The position numbers and the translations under genes were made by a program. Under the pieces are notes generated by a model that saw only the letters and a program-made list of their open reading frames with translations, was not told the DNA's origin and searched no databases. Below are positions 8,033 to 18,501 of a stretch of 64,000 nt of DNA, piece after piece. Each line of letters opens with the position of its first letter. Position 1 is the first letter of the stretch. This DNA comes from Flavihumibacter profundi (GTDB lineage: Bacteria > Bacteroidota > Bacteroidia > Chitinophagales > Chitinophagaceae), in assembly GCF_020076305.1 (NCBI RefSeq), contig NZ_JAIQXE010000002.1, forward strand, positions 992,001 to 1,056,000, in the 5' to 3' direction.

Positions 8033-9064
8033 GTGAAAACAACCGACCAGGCCATTTATAATTTGTTGCAACAGGGTACTGTAATACCGGCGCATCCATT
8101 GGCGCTGGACAGGAATTTATTCCTGGATGAAAAGAGGCAAAGGGCCCTTACCCGTTATTATATGGCAAGTGGTGCAGGTGGCGTGGCTGTTGGCGTCCAT
8201 ACCACGCAATTTGAAATCAGGAAACCCGGAATAAACCTCTTGGAGCCGGTTTTGCAGTTGGCTGCAGATGAAATTGAAAGGACTGACCCGGGAAGGCCTT
8301 TTATTAAGGTTGCGGGAATTGTCGGGCCAACAGATATTGCAGTCCGCGAAGCGGAACTGGCGGTGAAATATGGTTATCACCTGGGCCTTGTTAGCATGGG
8401 CGGCCTGTCAACCCTTACTGAAGCAGAATTAATCAAACGGGTAGAAGCTGTTGCAGCAATCATCCCGGTATTCGGATTTTATTTGCAGCCTGCTGTTGGT
8501 GGCAGGATCCTGAGTTATGGTTTCTGGAGGGAATTCGCAGAAATACCCAATGTTTTTGCGATCAAAGTGGCTGCATTTAATCGTTACCAGACTCTGGATG
8601 TCGTAAGGGCCGTTTGCAATTCTTCCAGGAGGAATGACATCGCTTTATATACCGGGAATGACGATAATATTGTTGCCGACCTGCTTACCCCTTACCGGTT
8701 TAATATCAACGGTGAATGGATTGAAAAAAGATTTGTTGGTGGCCTGCTTGGCCACTGGGCTGTATGGACCAAAAAAGCTGTTGCACTCTTCCGGGAAATC
8801 AAAGATTGTATTGCCGGTAATTACACCGGAATTGAAGACTTATTGGCTAAAGGGATTGCAGTGACGGATATGAACGCAGTTATATTTGATGCGAATAATT
8901 CTTTTAAAGGATGTATCCCCGGTATTCATGAAGCATTAAGGCGGCAGGGATTGCTGGAGGGTATTTGGTGCCTGAATCCCGATGAAATACTTTCCCCCGG
9001 GCAATCTGCCGAAATTGACCGTATTTATGCACAATATCCCTGGTTTATAGATGATGCTGATTGA
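8033..9064 (+). CDS. dihydrodipicolinate synthase/N-acetylneuraminate lyase (DapA) family protein
   Basis: A 343-aa class I aldolase-type protein. The Schiff-base lysine is at about residue 178 (NVFAIKVAAFNRYQ) and the catalytic tyrosine at about 150 (FGFYLQPAVGG). It is longer than DapA (about 290-300 aa), with an extra C-terminal part. The start is GTG; the next ATG would remove the first strand of the barrel. It overlaps the M20 gene by 14 bases. In the family the reactions are aldol cleavage or condensation of pyruvate, or dehydration of sugar acids. With an oxidoreductase and an epimerase upstream, cleavage of a keto-sugar acid is a fair guess, not shown. Confidence 0.8.
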   Translation: MKTTDQAIYNLLQQGTVIPAHPLALDRNLFLDEKRQRALTRYYMASGAGGVAVGVHTTQFEIRKPGINLLEPVLQLAADEIERTDPGRPFIKVAGIVGPTDIAVREAELAVKYGYHLGLVSMGGLSTLTEAELIKRVEAVAAIIPVFGFYLQPAVGGRILSYGFWREFAEIPNVFAIKVAAFNRYQTLDVVRAVCNSSRRNDIALYTGNDDNIVADLLTPYRFNINGEWIEKRFVGGLLGHWAVWTKKAVALFREIKDCIAGNYTGIEDLLAKGIAVTDMNAVIFDANNSFKGCIPGIHEALRRQGLLEGIWCLNPDEILSPGQSAEIDRIYAQYPWFIDDAD

Positions 9065-10238
9065 TAAAATAAAAGAAAAAGCTGCAGCCATCAATAGCAT
9101 GGTTGTTGCCAACAGGAGGCACCTTCATGCCCATCCTGAATTGTCTTTCCATGAATATGAAACCAGCGCATTTGTAAAGAAGGCTTTGGATGGCATGGGC
9201 GTAGCCTGGCAACCTGTTGCCAATACCGGCGTGGTTGCTATCATAAAAGGCGACCGGCCTTCTGACCGTGTTGTTGCTTTGCGCGCCGATATGGACGCCC
9301 TGCCAATTACTGAAGCGAATGATATTGATTTCAGGTCCTGTAACATCGGTGTTATGCACGCCTGCGGCCATGATGCACACACTGCTTCCCTGTTGGGCGT
9401 CGCAACTATTTTACAAGCTATAAGGAATGATTTTGGCGGCACAGTTAAACTGATCTTTCAGCCTGCAGAAGAAAAATTGCCGGGTGGCGCCAGTATCATG
9501 ATTAAAGAAGGCGTACTGGATAACCCGGTTCCCCAGGCTGTTATCGGTCAGCACGTAATGCCTTCAATTCCTGCCGGGAAAATTGCGCTAAGAAAGGGCA
9601 GGCATATGGCTTCCATGGATGAACTTATTGTTAGGGTTCGTGGTAAAGGCGGGCACGCAGCACAACCGGCCCAGAATATCGACCCGGTTTTAATTGCGGC
9701 CCATATTATTGTTGCGTTACAACAAATTGTCAGCCGCATGGCAAACCCGGTTATGCCAACAGTTTTGTCTTTTGGTAAGCAAATTGCCAATGGCGCTATT
9801 AATATTATACCCGATGAAGTGTACATGGAAGGCACTTTCCGGACAATGGATGAAAACTGGCGCAATGAAGCCCACCGGCTCATGAAAAAAATGGCAGAAG
9901 ATATCGCTGAAAGCATGGGCGGTAGCTGTGAATTTAACATTGGCCGGGGTTACCCTTTTTTGATCAATGAGGAAATCCTTACTGGAAAGGTGCAGGAATA
10001 TGCCCGCGAATTCCTGGGCAAGGAAAATGTGCTGGATGCCGATATCTGGATGGCTGCTGAAGACTTCGCCTATTATTCCCAAGCGGCAGATGCCTGCTTT
10101 TACCTGTTAGGTGTGGGTAATACAGAAAAAGGAATTCAATCTTCATTGCATACCCAGACATTTAATATTGATGAAGAGGCATTAGCTGTCAGTACCGGGC
10201 TAATGACGTATATAGCTGTAAAGAGTTTGGGAAACTGA
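9051..10238 (+). CDS. M20 family amidohydrolase/peptidase (M20D-like)
   Basis: A 395-aa metal-dependent amide hydrolase. The metal-binding motifs are present: RADMDALP near residue 80, HACGHDAHT at about 103-111, FQPAEE, and GQHVMPSIPAG. A lid domain follows from about 185 to 300 (GKGGHAAQPAQNIDPV). This arrangement matches the M20D group, which includes N-acyl amino acid and N-acetyl-diaminopimelate deacylases. It has no signal peptide, so it acts in the cytoplasm. In this locus it may remove an N-acyl group from an amino-sugar derivative, an inference from context only. Confidence 0.85.
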   Translation: MMLIDKIKEKAAAINSMVVANRRHLHAHPELSFHEYETSAFVKKALDGMGVAWQPVANTGVVAIIKGDRPSDRVVALRADMDALPITEANDIDFRSCNIGVMHACGHDAHTASLLGVATILQAIRNDFGGTVKLIFQPAEEKLPGGASIMIKEGVLDNPVPQAVIGQHVMPSIPAGKIALRKGRHMASMDELIVRVRGKGGHAAQPAQNIDPVLIAAHIIVALQQIVSRMANPVMPTVLSFGKQIANGAINIIPDEVYMEGTFRTMDENWRNEAHRLMKKMAEDIAESMGGSCEFNIGRGYPFLINEEILTGKVQEYAREFLGKENVLDADIWMAAEDFAYYSQAADACFYLLGVGNTEKGIQSSLHTQTFNIDEEALAVSTGLMTYIAVKSLGN

Positions 10239-10296
10239 AGTCAGATAATATTATTTCAAAAGCAATGATTTTAAAATTCTTTAAAAAACAGCGGGC

Positions 10297-11592
10297 ATGA
10301 AAAGCAAACGAAGGGATTTTATAAAATTTGGCAGCCTGACCGGACTCGGCTGGGTGAGCGGGAGTTTCTTAAATAGTTTCGGTTCATCATTAAATATTCA
10401 TAACAGTCCGGAAAAATTATCTGCCGTGGAAAATACTTTGCTGAAGGATGAAAACACCAGTGTCATTGGCGCTTATGGTAAATGGGCCGCTGGCTTAACG
10501 GAACATAACCTGCCATCCTTGTCCTTCCGGAAAAAGGATGTCACAAATCTTGATGCCTGGAAAAAAATGGCCCGCAAGCGGTTAACGGAGCGGTTAGCCA
10601 TTCCGGATACCGGCGCTGTTCCAGCTGTAACTGTTAAAAGGCAATATGCCTATGACGGGTTGCATATTGAGGAACTGAGCTGGCAATTACCATACGGGCC
10701 GCCAACAGATGCCATTCTCCTGAAACCTCTTAATGCTAAAGGCAAATTGCCGGGCATTCTTGCTTTTCACGACCATGGCGGGGTGAAATATTTTGGGACA
10801 AGGAAAATAACCCGCACATCCGGGGAATTCCACCCGATGATGGCTGAACACCAGAAAGCCTATTATGAAGATTTGGCCTGGGCAAATGAAGTTGCCAAAC
10901 GTGGGTATGTTGTACTCGTATCGGATGCATTTCCTTTCGCGAGCCGGCGGGTTTTATTAAAAGATGTGCCGGAATACCTGCGGAAGGGATTGTCTGACGA
11001 TGATCCTGAAAACCCTGAGCATATAAATGCGTATAACGCATGGGCCTCGGATCATGAACATATTATGGCCAAATCATTGTTCAGCGCCGGTACCACCTGG
11101 CCCGGCGTGTTCTTCGCAGAGGACAGGAAAGCGCTTGATATTTTATGCGCCCGGCCTGATGTTGATGCAAAGAATATTGGCTGCGGCGGACTATCGGGTG
11201 GGGGTATGCGTACTGTATTTATGGCCGGGCAGGATGACCGGATCAAATGCGCGGTTTGCATAGGGTTTATGACTACCTGGAAAGATTTTGTGCTGAATAA
11301 AGCACCCACCCATACCTGGATGACCTATGTGCCGGTACTTCCCAATGAATTGGACTTTCCGGAGATACTGGGCTTGCGTGTTCCACTGCCAACCCTGGTG
11401 CTGAATGACACCGAAGATGAATTATATACCCTTGAGGAAATGAAAGCCGCAGACAAAATTCTGGGCGAAGTGTACCAGAAGGCTGGCGCCACTGATCATT
11501 ACAAATGTTCTTATTATCCCGGTCCGCACAAATTTGATAAGGCTATGCAGGCAGAGGCTTTTAATTGGTTTGATAAATGGCTGAAAGCATAA
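10297..11592 (+). CDS. exported alpha/beta hydrolase, acetyl-xylan-esterase/dienelactone-hydrolase-like
   Basis: A 431-aa hydrolase with an N-terminal Tat-like leader (MKSKRRDFIKFGSLTGLGW). The oxyanion region FHDHGG lies near residue 153, the nucleophile is Ser300 in GGLSGGGMR, the Asp is in LVLNDTEDEL, and the His is in PGPHKFDKA. The fold resembles the Abhydrolase_7 group found beside polysaccharide-degrading genes. It follows the M20 gene after 58 bases, and the next gene also begins with a Tat leader. It may take O-acyl groups off sugars outside the cytoplasm. Confidence 0.75.
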   Translation: MKSKRRDFIKFGSLTGLGWVSGSFLNSFGSSLNIHNSPEKLSAVENTLLKDENTSVIGAYGKWAAGLTEHNLPSLSFRKKDVTNLDAWKKMARKRLTERLAIPDTGAVPAVTVKRQYAYDGLHIEELSWQLPYGPPTDAILLKPLNAKGKLPGILAFHDHGGVKYFGTRKITRTSGEFHPMMAEHQKAYYEDLAWANEVAKRGYVVLVSDAFPFASRRVLLKDVPEYLRKGLSDDDPENPEHINAYNAWASDHEHIMAKSLFSAGTTWPGVFFAEDRKALDILCARPDVDAKNIGCGGLSGGGMRTVFMAGQDDRIKCAVCIGFMTTWKDFVLNKAPTHTWMTYVPVLPNELDFPEILGLRVPLPTLVLNDTEDELYTLEEMKAADKILGEVYQKAGATDHYKCSYYPGPHKFDKAMQAEAFNWFDKWLKA

Positions 11593-11624
11593 AATTCTAT
11601 TATAATAATTTGTAAAAACATTCA

Positions 11625-13028
11625 ATGAAAACAAATCGCAGGGATTTTTTAAAAACGAGTGGACTTGCCTGCATCGGAATGGCTGGTCCGGCTGTAGTAA
11701 GGGGGTATGCCGCCCCAATTGATGAGCGGTTAATCAATACCAGTTTCCAGCATTTTAATATGAGCGGTTATGCTGCGCCTAAAATTGAAACAGTCCGGAT
11801 TGGTTTTATTGGCCTGGGCAATCGAGGCCCGGCTGCCGTTGAACGAATGATCCATATCGGGGGAACAGATATTAAGGCATTATGCGATTTGCGCCCTGAA
11901 AAAGCTGCCGCCGCAAAACAATTGCTGAAAGATACCACGCATAATGCGGATATATATACCGGTAAGGAAGACGAATGGAAAAAACTTTGCGACCGTAAGG
12001 ATATTGACCTGGTGTACATTGCCACTCCCTGGAGTTTACATACTCCTATGGCAGTTTATGCCATGAACCAGGGCAAACATGTTTGCGTTGAAGTGCCGGC
12101 TGCTAAAACACTGGAAGAGTGCTGGCAATTGGTGGAGACCTCCGAGAAAACCAAAAAGCATTGTATCATACTGGAGAATTGCTGCTATGATTTCTTTGAA
12201 TTGCTTACGTTGAATATGGCCCGGCAGGGACTCTTTGGCGAAATTGTCCATGGCGAAGGTGCCTATATCCATACTTTGCTGGAAGGCAATTTTTCTAAGG
12301 ACAAGTATTATAATTCCTGGCGCTTAAAAGAGAATTTCAGGAATGGAAATTTGTACCCGACCCATGGACTGGGGCCTGTAGCCCAGGCAATGGATATTAA
12401 CCGGGGTGATAAAATGGATTTCCTGGTGGCTGTTTCTGGTAATGATTTCCAGATGGCAGCTATGGCAAATGAACTGGCCGCTAAGGATGATTTTTATAAA
12501 CCATTTGCCGGTAAGAAGTTCCGTGGAAATATGAATACGACCACCATCCGTACCAATAAGGGCCGCACCATTATGCTGCAGCATGATGTTACTTCTCCCA
12601 ATGTTTATTCCCGGATACATAAGATCAGCGGTACAAAAGGTTCCTGCCTGAAATATCCGTTGCCCGGTAAAATTGCTTTTGGCCACGAAGGCTGGGTTAC
12701 GGAAGAAGAATTTAAAAACCTGGAAAGCAAGTATACGGCACCGATAGTAAATAAAGTGGGGGAGATGGCTAAGCAGGTTGGCGGTCACGGAGGAATGGAT
12801 TTCCTGATGGACTGGCGGACTATTGATTGCCTGCGCAATGGCTTGCCGGTGGATATGGATGTATACGATGCAGCACTCTGGAGTTCCATTGCGCCATTGA
12901 GTGAAAAGTCTGTTGCCAACCGGTCTAATTCAATTGATATCCCTGACTTCACCGCTGGTTCCTGGAAAACAAACCGGCCGGTTGATATTTCATTAAGCAC
13001 AGGCGGAACTACTGAAGTAAAAATTTAA
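11625..13028 (+). CDS. GH109-type NAD-dependent alpha-N-acetylgalactosaminidase (Gfo/Idh/MocA fold)
   Basis: A 467-aa protein with a Tat signal ([21 protein letters not shown]) and a Rossmann fold starting near residue 60 ([10 protein letters not shown]). The downstream motifs match those I recall for the Elizabethkingia GH109 enzyme: [39 protein letters not shown] and IPDFT. GH109 enzymes hydrolyse terminal alpha-GalNAc by an NAD-dependent redox-elimination mechanism. With NagB, NagA and a sugar symporter directly downstream, release of an N-acetylhexosamine fits well. The family call is strong; the anomer and sugar are taken from the family. Confidence 0.85.
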   Translation: MKTNRRDFLKTSGLACIGMAGPAVVRGYAAPIDERLINTSFQHFNMSGYAAPKIETVRIGFIGLGNRGPAAVERMIHIGGTDIKALCDLRPEKAAAAKQLLKDTTHNADIYTGKEDEWKKLCDRKDIDLVYIATPWSLHTPMAVYAMNQGKHVCVEVPAAKTLEECWQLVETSEKTKKHCIILENCCYDFFELLTLNMARQGLFGEIVHGEGAYIHTLLEGNFSKDKYYNSWRLKENFRNGNLYPTHGLGPVAQAMDINRGDKMDFLVAVSGNDFQMAAMANELAAKDDFYKPFAGKKFRGNMNTTTIRTNKGRTIMLQHDVTSPNVYSRIHKISGTKGSCLKYPLPGKIAFGHEGWVTEEEFKNLESKYTAPIVNKVGEMAKQVGGHGGMDFLMDWRTIDCLRNGLPVDMDVYDAALWSSIAPLSEKSVANRSNSIDIPDFTAGSWKTNRPVDISLSTGGTTEVKI

Positions 13029-13051
13029 ATAACCAAGAGCAGATTATTATT

Positions 13052-13804
13052 ATGGATGTTTATGTACTACAAAATCCGAAAGAACTGGGTAAGGCAGCAG
13101 GTGCTGCAGCCGCGCAGTTAATTCGTGATGCGATACGCAGGAACGGGACTGCCAATATTATCCTGGCAACCGGGGCAAGCCAGTTTGAAACCTTAAACCA
13201 ATTAATCAGTGAAAAGGATATTGAATGGAATAAGGTGACCATGTTTCACCTGGATGAATATATTGGTTTGCCCGAATCACACCCGGCCAGTTTCAGGAAG
13301 TATTTGAAAGAACGTTTCCTGGCCAAAGTGCCACCGCTGAAAGCTGCTTACCTGGTAAATGGCGAAGCGGATCCCGCTGGCGAATGTGCGCGCCTGCACC
13401 ATATTCTTTCCACGCATAAAATTGATGTGGCTTTGGTAGGCATCGGGGAAAATGGCCACCTGGCATTTAATGATCCACCTGCAGATTTTGATACAGAAGC
13501 TGCTTATATAATTGTGAACCTCGATGAGCCCTGCAGGAAACAGCAACTGGGTGAAGGCTGGTTTGGTTCCCTGGAAGAAGTGCCGCTCAAGGCAATCAGT
13601 ATGTCTGTTAAGCAAATCCTGAAAGCTGAAGCAATTATCTGTTCAGTGCCGGATAGCCGAAAAGCAATTGCTGTTAAGAATTCAGTTGAACGGGAAGTAA
13701 GTAATCTTTATCCTGCAAGCATTTTGCAAACGCATGCCAATTGCCGGTTTTATTTAGATCATAATTCCGCTGCCTTGCTTTCCAGTCAAAAAATAACCCA
13801 ATGA
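13052..13804 (+). CDS. nagB: glucosamine-6-phosphate deaminase family protein
   Basis: A 250-aa cytoplasmic enzyme. Motifs typical of NagB are present: [11 protein letters not shown] (phosphate loop), [10 protein letters not shown] with the catalytic Asp, and [14 protein letters not shown] with the His. It deaminates and isomerises amino-sugar 6-phosphate to ketose 6-phosphate and ammonia. The second half ([21 protein letters not shown]) differs from E. coli NagB, so a galactosamine-6-phosphate isomerase (AgaI-like) cannot be excluded, given the GH109 gene just upstream. Its stop overlaps the start of the transporter (ATGA). Confidence 0.85.
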   Translation: MDVYVLQNPKELGKAAGAAAAQLIRDAIRRNGTANIILATGASQFETLNQLISEKDIEWNKVTMFHLDEYIGLPESHPASFRKYLKERFLAKVPPLKAAYLVNGEADPAGECARLHHILSTHKIDVALVGIGENGHLAFNDPPADFDTEAAYIIVNLDEPCRKQQLGEGWFGSLEEVPLKAISMSVKQILKAEAIICSVPDSRKAIAVKNSVEREVSNLYPASILQTHANCRFYLDHNSAALLSSQKITQ

Positions 13805-15123
13805 CCAGCCAGGTAGAGATTAGTTCCCTTACAAAGAGGCAAACCATTGTATCTATCCTGATCATCGGGTTACTGTTTTTTATTTTTGGCTTTGTTTCCT
13901 GGGTTAATTCAATTTTGATTCCTTATTTCAAGATCGCCTGCGAATTGACAAATTTCCAGTCCTACCTGGTTACATTCGCCTTTTATATTTCTTATTTTAT
14001 TATGTCCGTGCCGGCTTCCTACCTGCTGAAAAGAATTGGATTTAAGAAAGGAATGATGATCGGGTTCTGGGTGATGTCTGCCGGCGCATTTGTTTTTTTG
14101 CCGGCTGCTTACTCCCGCACTTATGCTGTTTTCCTGTTGGGACTGTTTATGCTGGGCACCGGGTTATCCATCCTGCAGACTGCTGCTAATCCCTATATAA
14201 CGGTACTGGGGCCAAAGGAAAGTGCAGCGCAGCGGATCAGCATCATGGGTATCTGTAATAAGGGCGCCGGAATTCTTGCGCCACTGGTATTTGCAGCGGT
14301 AATACTTAAAGCAACGGATACCGGCCTGTTTAAGGAACTGGCTTCCATGCATTCCGTACAAAGAAATGTCGTTTTGGATGAACTGGTCAGGAGGGTGATT
14401 ATTCCTTATGCAGTGGTGGGTACAGTGCTGTTTGGGCTTGGTTTAATGGTTCGCTTTTCGCCCCTGCCAGAAATTAATACGGAACAGGAAACTACTGAAC
14501 TGGCGCTTGCCAATGCGGGGAAAACAAACATCTTCCAGTTCCCGCACTTGATACTGGGTGCTATTGGTATTTTCCTCCATGTGGGTACACAGGTTATTGC
14601 GATTGATACCATAATCGGTTATGCCAATTCAATGCATATTGACCTGCTGGAAGCCAAAGTGTTTCCATCTTATACCCTGGCTGCAACGATTTTCGGGTAT
14701 ATACTGGGAATAGCCTGTATCCCGAAATTTATCAGCCAGGTTAATGCATTGCGGGTATGTACACTATTGGGTGCCCTGTTTACACTTTGCATCCTTTTCA
14801 CCAGCATGCCGGTTGTTGTTTTCGGCCATGCCACGGATATCTCAATCTGGTTTGTGGTCTTATTGGGATTTGCCAACTCATTGGTATGGGCCGGCATCTG
14901 GCCACTGGCCCTGGATGGGTTAGGCCGGTTTACAAAACTTGGCGCTTCTATTATGATTATGGGTTTATGCGGGAATGCTATCCTGCCATTAGTGTATGGC
15001 TATTTCGCCGACTTCTTTTCTGCCAGGAGTGCCTACTGGGTCTTGTTTCCCTGTTACCTTTACCTGGGGTTTTATGCTTTTCACGGACATAAAATAAGAG
15101 TATGGAATTTGCGCAAAATTTAA
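13801..15123 (+). CDS. FucP/NagP-type sugar:H+ symporter (MFS)
   Basis: A 440-aa inner membrane protein with 12 predicted helices. Features include [18 protein letters not shown] in helix 1, [16 protein letters not shown], and [18 protein letters not shown] in the central region, all typical of the FucP/NagP group of Bacteroidota sugar symporters. It starts inside the nagB stop codon and overlaps nagA by 22 bases, which ties its substrate to N-acetylhexosamine use. A GlcNAc or GalNAc symporter is the best reading; motif similarity alone does not fix the sugar. Confidence 0.85.
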   Translation: MTSQVEISSLTKRQTIVSILIIGLLFFIFGFVSWVNSILIPYFKIACELTNFQSYLVTFAFYISYFIMSVPASYLLKRIGFKKGMMIGFWVMSAGAFVFLPAAYSRTYAVFLLGLFMLGTGLSILQTAANPYITVLGPKESAAQRISIMGICNKGAGILAPLVFAAVILKATDTGLFKELASMHSVQRNVVLDELVRRVIIPYAVVGTVLFGLGLMVRFSPLPEINTEQETTELALANAGKTNIFQFPHLILGAIGIFLHVGTQVIAIDTIIGYANSMHIDLLEAKVFPSYTLAATIFGYILGIACIPKFISQVNALRVCTLLGALFTLCILFTSMPVVVFGHATDISIWFVVLLGFANSLVWAGIWPLALDGLGRFTKLGASIMIMGLCGNAILPLVYGYFADFFSARSAYWVLFPCYLYLGFYAFHGHKIRVWNLRKI

Positions 15124-16295
15124 AAATCGTTAATGGTAAAATACTGACACCATCAGGAATTATTCCCGGTGGTACAGTACTGATCATCGAAGGTGCCATT
15201 GCCGCTATCAGTGACAGGGATATTGAATTCGAAGCCGCAATTGAAATTGATGCAAAAGGAAAATATGTTTCCCCGGGTTTTATTGATATCCATGTCCATG
15301 GCGGTGGTGGCCATGATTTTATGGATGCTTCAGAAACTGCTTTTCTGAAAATCGCGGAAACACATGTGCGCTACGGAACCACGGCAATGGTGCCTACAAC
15401 GCTCACCGGATCAAAAGAAGAAATCCTGGAAACACTGGCGGTGTATGAAAAAGTAAACCATAAAAATATCCATGGCGCACAGTTCCTGGGGATGCACCTG
15501 GAAGGTCCTTATTTTGCCATGAACCAGCGGGGTGCGCAGGATCCGCGCTTTATAAGAAATCCTGACCCGCAAGAATATAAAGATATCCTGTCGCAGGTTT
15601 CCTGCATCAAACGCTGGAGTGCCGCCCCTGAACTGGAAGGCGCTATTGAATTTGGGAGGTACATAAAATCCCATGGCGTTTTACCTGCCCTGGCGCATAC
15701 TGATGCTGTTTATGAAGAAGTGATTAAGGCATTCGATAATGGATATACCCTGGCTACCCATTTGTATTCTGGCATGTCTGGCGTAACACGCAGGAATGCT
15801 TATCGTTATGCCGGTGTTATTGAAAGCGCCTTTTTAATTGACGAGATGGATGTGGAGGTTATTGCCGATGGCGCCCACCTGCCGGCTCCATTACTTAAAC
15901 TGATTTTTAAAATAAAAGGCGCCGACCGGATTGCATTGATCACCGATGCCATGCGGGCAGCGGGTACTGATGTTAGCGAAAGTATTTTGGGTAACGAGCA
16001 CATCGGGCTGAAAGTAATTGTTGAAGATGGTGTGGCGAAATTGCCGGACCGGACTTCATTTGCAGGTAGTGTTGCAACTACGGACCGCTTGGTGAGAACC
16101 ATGATTGCTTTGGCTGGTGTTTCGGTTGCCGATGCTGTTAAAATGATGTCGGCTACTCCCGCCCGTATTATGGGTGTGCTGGACAGGAAGGGAGAAATTG
16201 CAGTTGGTAAAGATGCCGATATCGTCATTTTTGATGAAGGCATTTCTGTTGAGACAACAATCGTTAATGGCCGGGTTTTATTCCAGAAGCTATGA
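15102..16295 (+). CDS. nagA: N-acetylglucosamine-6-phosphate deacetylase
   Basis: A 397-aa amidohydrolase. Key motifs: IDIHVHGGGGHDF (metal site start), GMHLEGPYF with the metal-binding Glu, ALAHTDA and ATHLYSGMSGV with the metal His residues, and ALITDAMRAAG with the catalytic Asp. It removes acetate from GlcNAc-6-P (or GalNAc-6-P) to feed NagB. It overlaps the transporter gene upstream and its own stop overlaps the ApbE start, so it is co-translated with both. Length and motif order match the family. Confidence 0.9.
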   Translation: MEFAQNLKIVNGKILTPSGIIPGGTVLIIEGAIAAISDRDIEFEAAIEIDAKGKYVSPGFIDIHVHGGGGHDFMDASETAFLKIAETHVRYGTTAMVPTTLTGSKEEILETLAVYEKVNHKNIHGAQFLGMHLEGPYFAMNQRGAQDPRFIRNPDPQEYKDILSQVSCIKRWSAAPELEGAIEFGRYIKSHGVLPALAHTDAVYEEVIKAFDNGYTLATHLYSGMSGVTRRNAYRYAGVIESAFLIDEMDVEVIADGAHLPAPLLKLIFKIKGADRIALITDAMRAAGTDVSESILGNEHIGLKVIVEDGVAKLPDRTSFAGSVATTDRLVRTMIALAGVSVADAVKMMSATPARIMGVLDRKGEIAVGKDADIVIFDEGISVETTIVNGRVLFQKL

Positions 16296-17335
16296 GGCAG
16301 CAGCGTTTTGTGTGGTTCTTCCTGTTCCTGGTTTCATGTGCTGCAAGCCATAATATTGCCGGAGAAAACTTCAGCGCTTTCCATATTGCAGGTTTTGCCC
16401 AGGGTACAACGTATAGCATAAGCTACTATGCAAAGGATAGCCTGGTTACTAAATTTGAGGTGGACAGTATTTTCAATAGTATCGACAGTTCCCTTTCGGT
16501 TTACAAGCCTTATTCAACGATCAGCAAATTTAATGAGGCTGTCCTTGAAATAGCACCGGGTATGCATTTAGGGCGGGTAGTAAAGCAATCGCTTATTATT
16601 TATAAGGCAACCAATGGTATTTCTGATATAACCGTATATCCGCTGGTCAGGGAATGGGGTTTCGGGACGAAAAAAATTGCAGCAATGCCTGATTCGGCAA
16701 GCATAAAATCAATTTTAGCCTGCGTTGGTTCAGATAAAATATTCTTTCAGCAAGACCGGCTGGTTAAAAAAATGCCTTGTGTGAAAATTGATGTAAACGG
16801 CATAGGGCAGGGGTATACAGTAGATGTGCTTGCTGATTATTTTGAAAAGAAGGGCATCCAAAACTACATCGTTGAAGTAGGCGGCGAACTAAGGATAAAA
16901 GGCCATAAACAACCAGGGAATATTCCTTTTAGTGTTGGCATTGAAAGTCCGCCTGAACATGGTTCTAACGATGTGGTAGTAAAGCGGGTCATCCAGGTTG
17001 ATCGTGGTGCAGTAACCACATCCGGTAATTACCGGCGCTATTATGAAAGCAATGGGAAGGTTATTTCCCACCTCATTAACCCTAAGTCTGGTTACCCTGT
17101 TCAAAATGAACTGATCAGTGTAACTGTCTACGCAAAAGATGCGACTACTGCCGATGGTTATGATAATGCTTTAATGGGAATGGGATTGGAGCAGGCATTT
17201 CAATTTTTAGCACAGCACAAGGAAATGGAAGCTTATTTTATCTATCATAATGGAAACGGGCTGGTTGCCGATACTGCTACAAAAGGCTTTAATAAATTGT
17301 TTGTAAATAATATTCCCCGAAAGGCACAGGATTAG
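16292..17335 (+). CDS. apbE: FAD:protein FMN transferase (ApbE family), lipoprotein
   Basis: A 347-aa protein with a lipoprotein signal (FLFLVSC, lipobox Cys at about residue 16). ApbE motifs are clear: DVNGIGQGYTVD, IVEVGGELRIKG, GAVTTSGNYRRYY and TADGYDNALMGMG. ApbE enzymes attach FMN covalently to a Ser/Thr of target proteins outside the cytoplasm. Its start overlaps the nagA stop, yet no obvious flavoprotein target lies in this locus, which is unusual. Either the target is one of the exported oxidoreductases here or it is encoded elsewhere. Confidence 0.88.
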   Translation: MRQQRFVWFFLFLVSCAASHNIAGENFSAFHIAGFAQGTTYSISYYAKDSLVTKFEVDSIFNSIDSSLSVYKPYSTISKFNEAVLEIAPGMHLGRVVKQSLIIYKATNGISDITVYPLVREWGFGTKKIAAMPDSASIKSILACVGSDKIFFQQDRLVKKMPCVKIDVNGIGQGYTVDVLADYFEKKGIQNYIVEVGGELRIKGHKQPGNIPFSVGIESPPEHGSNDVVVKRVIQVDRGAVTTSGNYRRYYESNGKVISHLINPKSGYPVQNELISVTVYAKDATTADGYDNALMGMGLEQAFQFLAQHKEMEAYFIYHNGNGLVADTATKGFNKLFVNNIPRKAQD

Positions 17336-17359
17336 TTTTTGGAATTAAATAAACGTTTG

Positions 17360-18448
17360 ATGCATAGGAAAGAAAAAACTGAACTAAGTGGTGTTAAGGA
17401 AATAGCCAGGCGGGCAAAGGTTTCCATTGCTACGGTTGACCGGGTAATACATAACCGCACCGGCGTTGCTGAAAAAACCAGGAACAGGATCAACAAGATC
17501 ATTGCAGAATTGAATTACCAGCCGAATATTTTTGCAAGGCGGCTGGCTTCCCGGAAAAATACCGAATTCGCAGTTTTAATTCCCGGGGTTTCTGTCGAGA
17601 CCAGCTATTGGCAGGCGCCACTTGAAGGGATAGTGCAGGCTGAAAAGGAGGTCAGGCCACTAGGCATCACCGTTACCAAATATTTTTTTGACCAGGACGA
17701 TCCTTCTACTTTTATTAAACAATCGAGGCTTGTCCTTAAAAGTAAAGTGGCCGGTGTATTGCTGGCGCCACTGTTTATTGCTGAATCAATTGCATTTATT
17801 GCAGCATGCCGGGAAGCGGGTATTCCTTATGTATTTATTGATGCTGATATTCCGGACCAGGATAAGCTCTCTTATATTGGCCCCGATTTATTTCAAAGTG
17901 GTTACCTCGCCGGCCACCTGATCCGGTATGGTATTTCCGGCCAGGCTAAACTGCTGGTCATGAATATATCGGAAGACATTAGCCTGGCAAATATGGAACC
18001 TGCAGGCAATCATAGGCTTTTCAGGAAGGAAGAGGGGATAAGGGCATATTTTAAGAACAACCAGCTACAGCAGGAGATCATCAAAGCAGACCTTGAAAAA
18101 GCGGACCAGTCATCCATACGCAAAAGCCTGGTAAAAATCTTATCAGCCAATCCAGGTATCCAGGCTATTTGTGTTACTAATTCAAGGGTATCCACTGTTG
18201 CGCGATGCCTTGAAACCATGCCCGGGAAACATTACTTCCTGGTTGGGTTTGACTTTACCGACCTCAATATTGAATACCTTGAAAAAGGGGTTATTGATTT
18301 TATCATCTGCGATAAACCGCAGGAGCAGGGGTACAGGGGTATTATGACACTTTACCAGGGCCTGGTGCTTGGTTTAGTGGTTGAGAAGGTCCATTATATG
18401 CCGATTGATATTATCACGAAGGAGAATTATTCTTTTTACCGGAATTGA
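17360..18448 (+). CDS. LacI-family transcriptional regulator
   Basis: A 362-aa regulator. The N-terminal helix-turn-helix reads VKEIARRAKVSIATVDRVIHNRTG with the hinge QPNIFARRLASRK, followed by a periplasmic-binding-protein-like sensor domain. The recognition helix has ATVDRV instead of the more usual TTVSRV, a variant I associate with Bacteroidota regulators. An in-frame TTG at 17339 would add MELNKRL; the ATG is preferred. It lies in the middle of the amino-sugar locus and probably controls it through a sugar or sugar-phosphate ligand. Candidate operators are at 5713 and 22232. Confidence 0.88.
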   Translation: MHRKEKTELSGVKEIARRAKVSIATVDRVIHNRTGVAEKTRNRINKIIAELNYQPNIFARRLASRKNTEFAVLIPGVSVETSYWQAPLEGIVQAEKEVRPLGITVTKYFFDQDDPSTFIKQSRLVLKSKVAGVLLAPLFIAESIAFIAACREAGIPYVFIDADIPDQDKLSYIGPDLFQSGYLAGHLIRYGISGQAKLLVMNISEDISLANMEPAGNHRLFRKEEGIRAYFKNNQLQQEIIKADLEKADQSSIRKSLVKILSANPGIQAICVTNSRVSTVARCLETMPGKHYFLVGFDFTDLNIEYLEKGVIDFIICDKPQEQGYRGIMTLYQGLVLGLVVEKVHYMPIDIITKENYSFYRN

Positions 18449-18501
18449 AAATATCAATGGCGAAGGTCGTATCTTATGCTATTACCAAAAATTAGTGCAA
18501 G

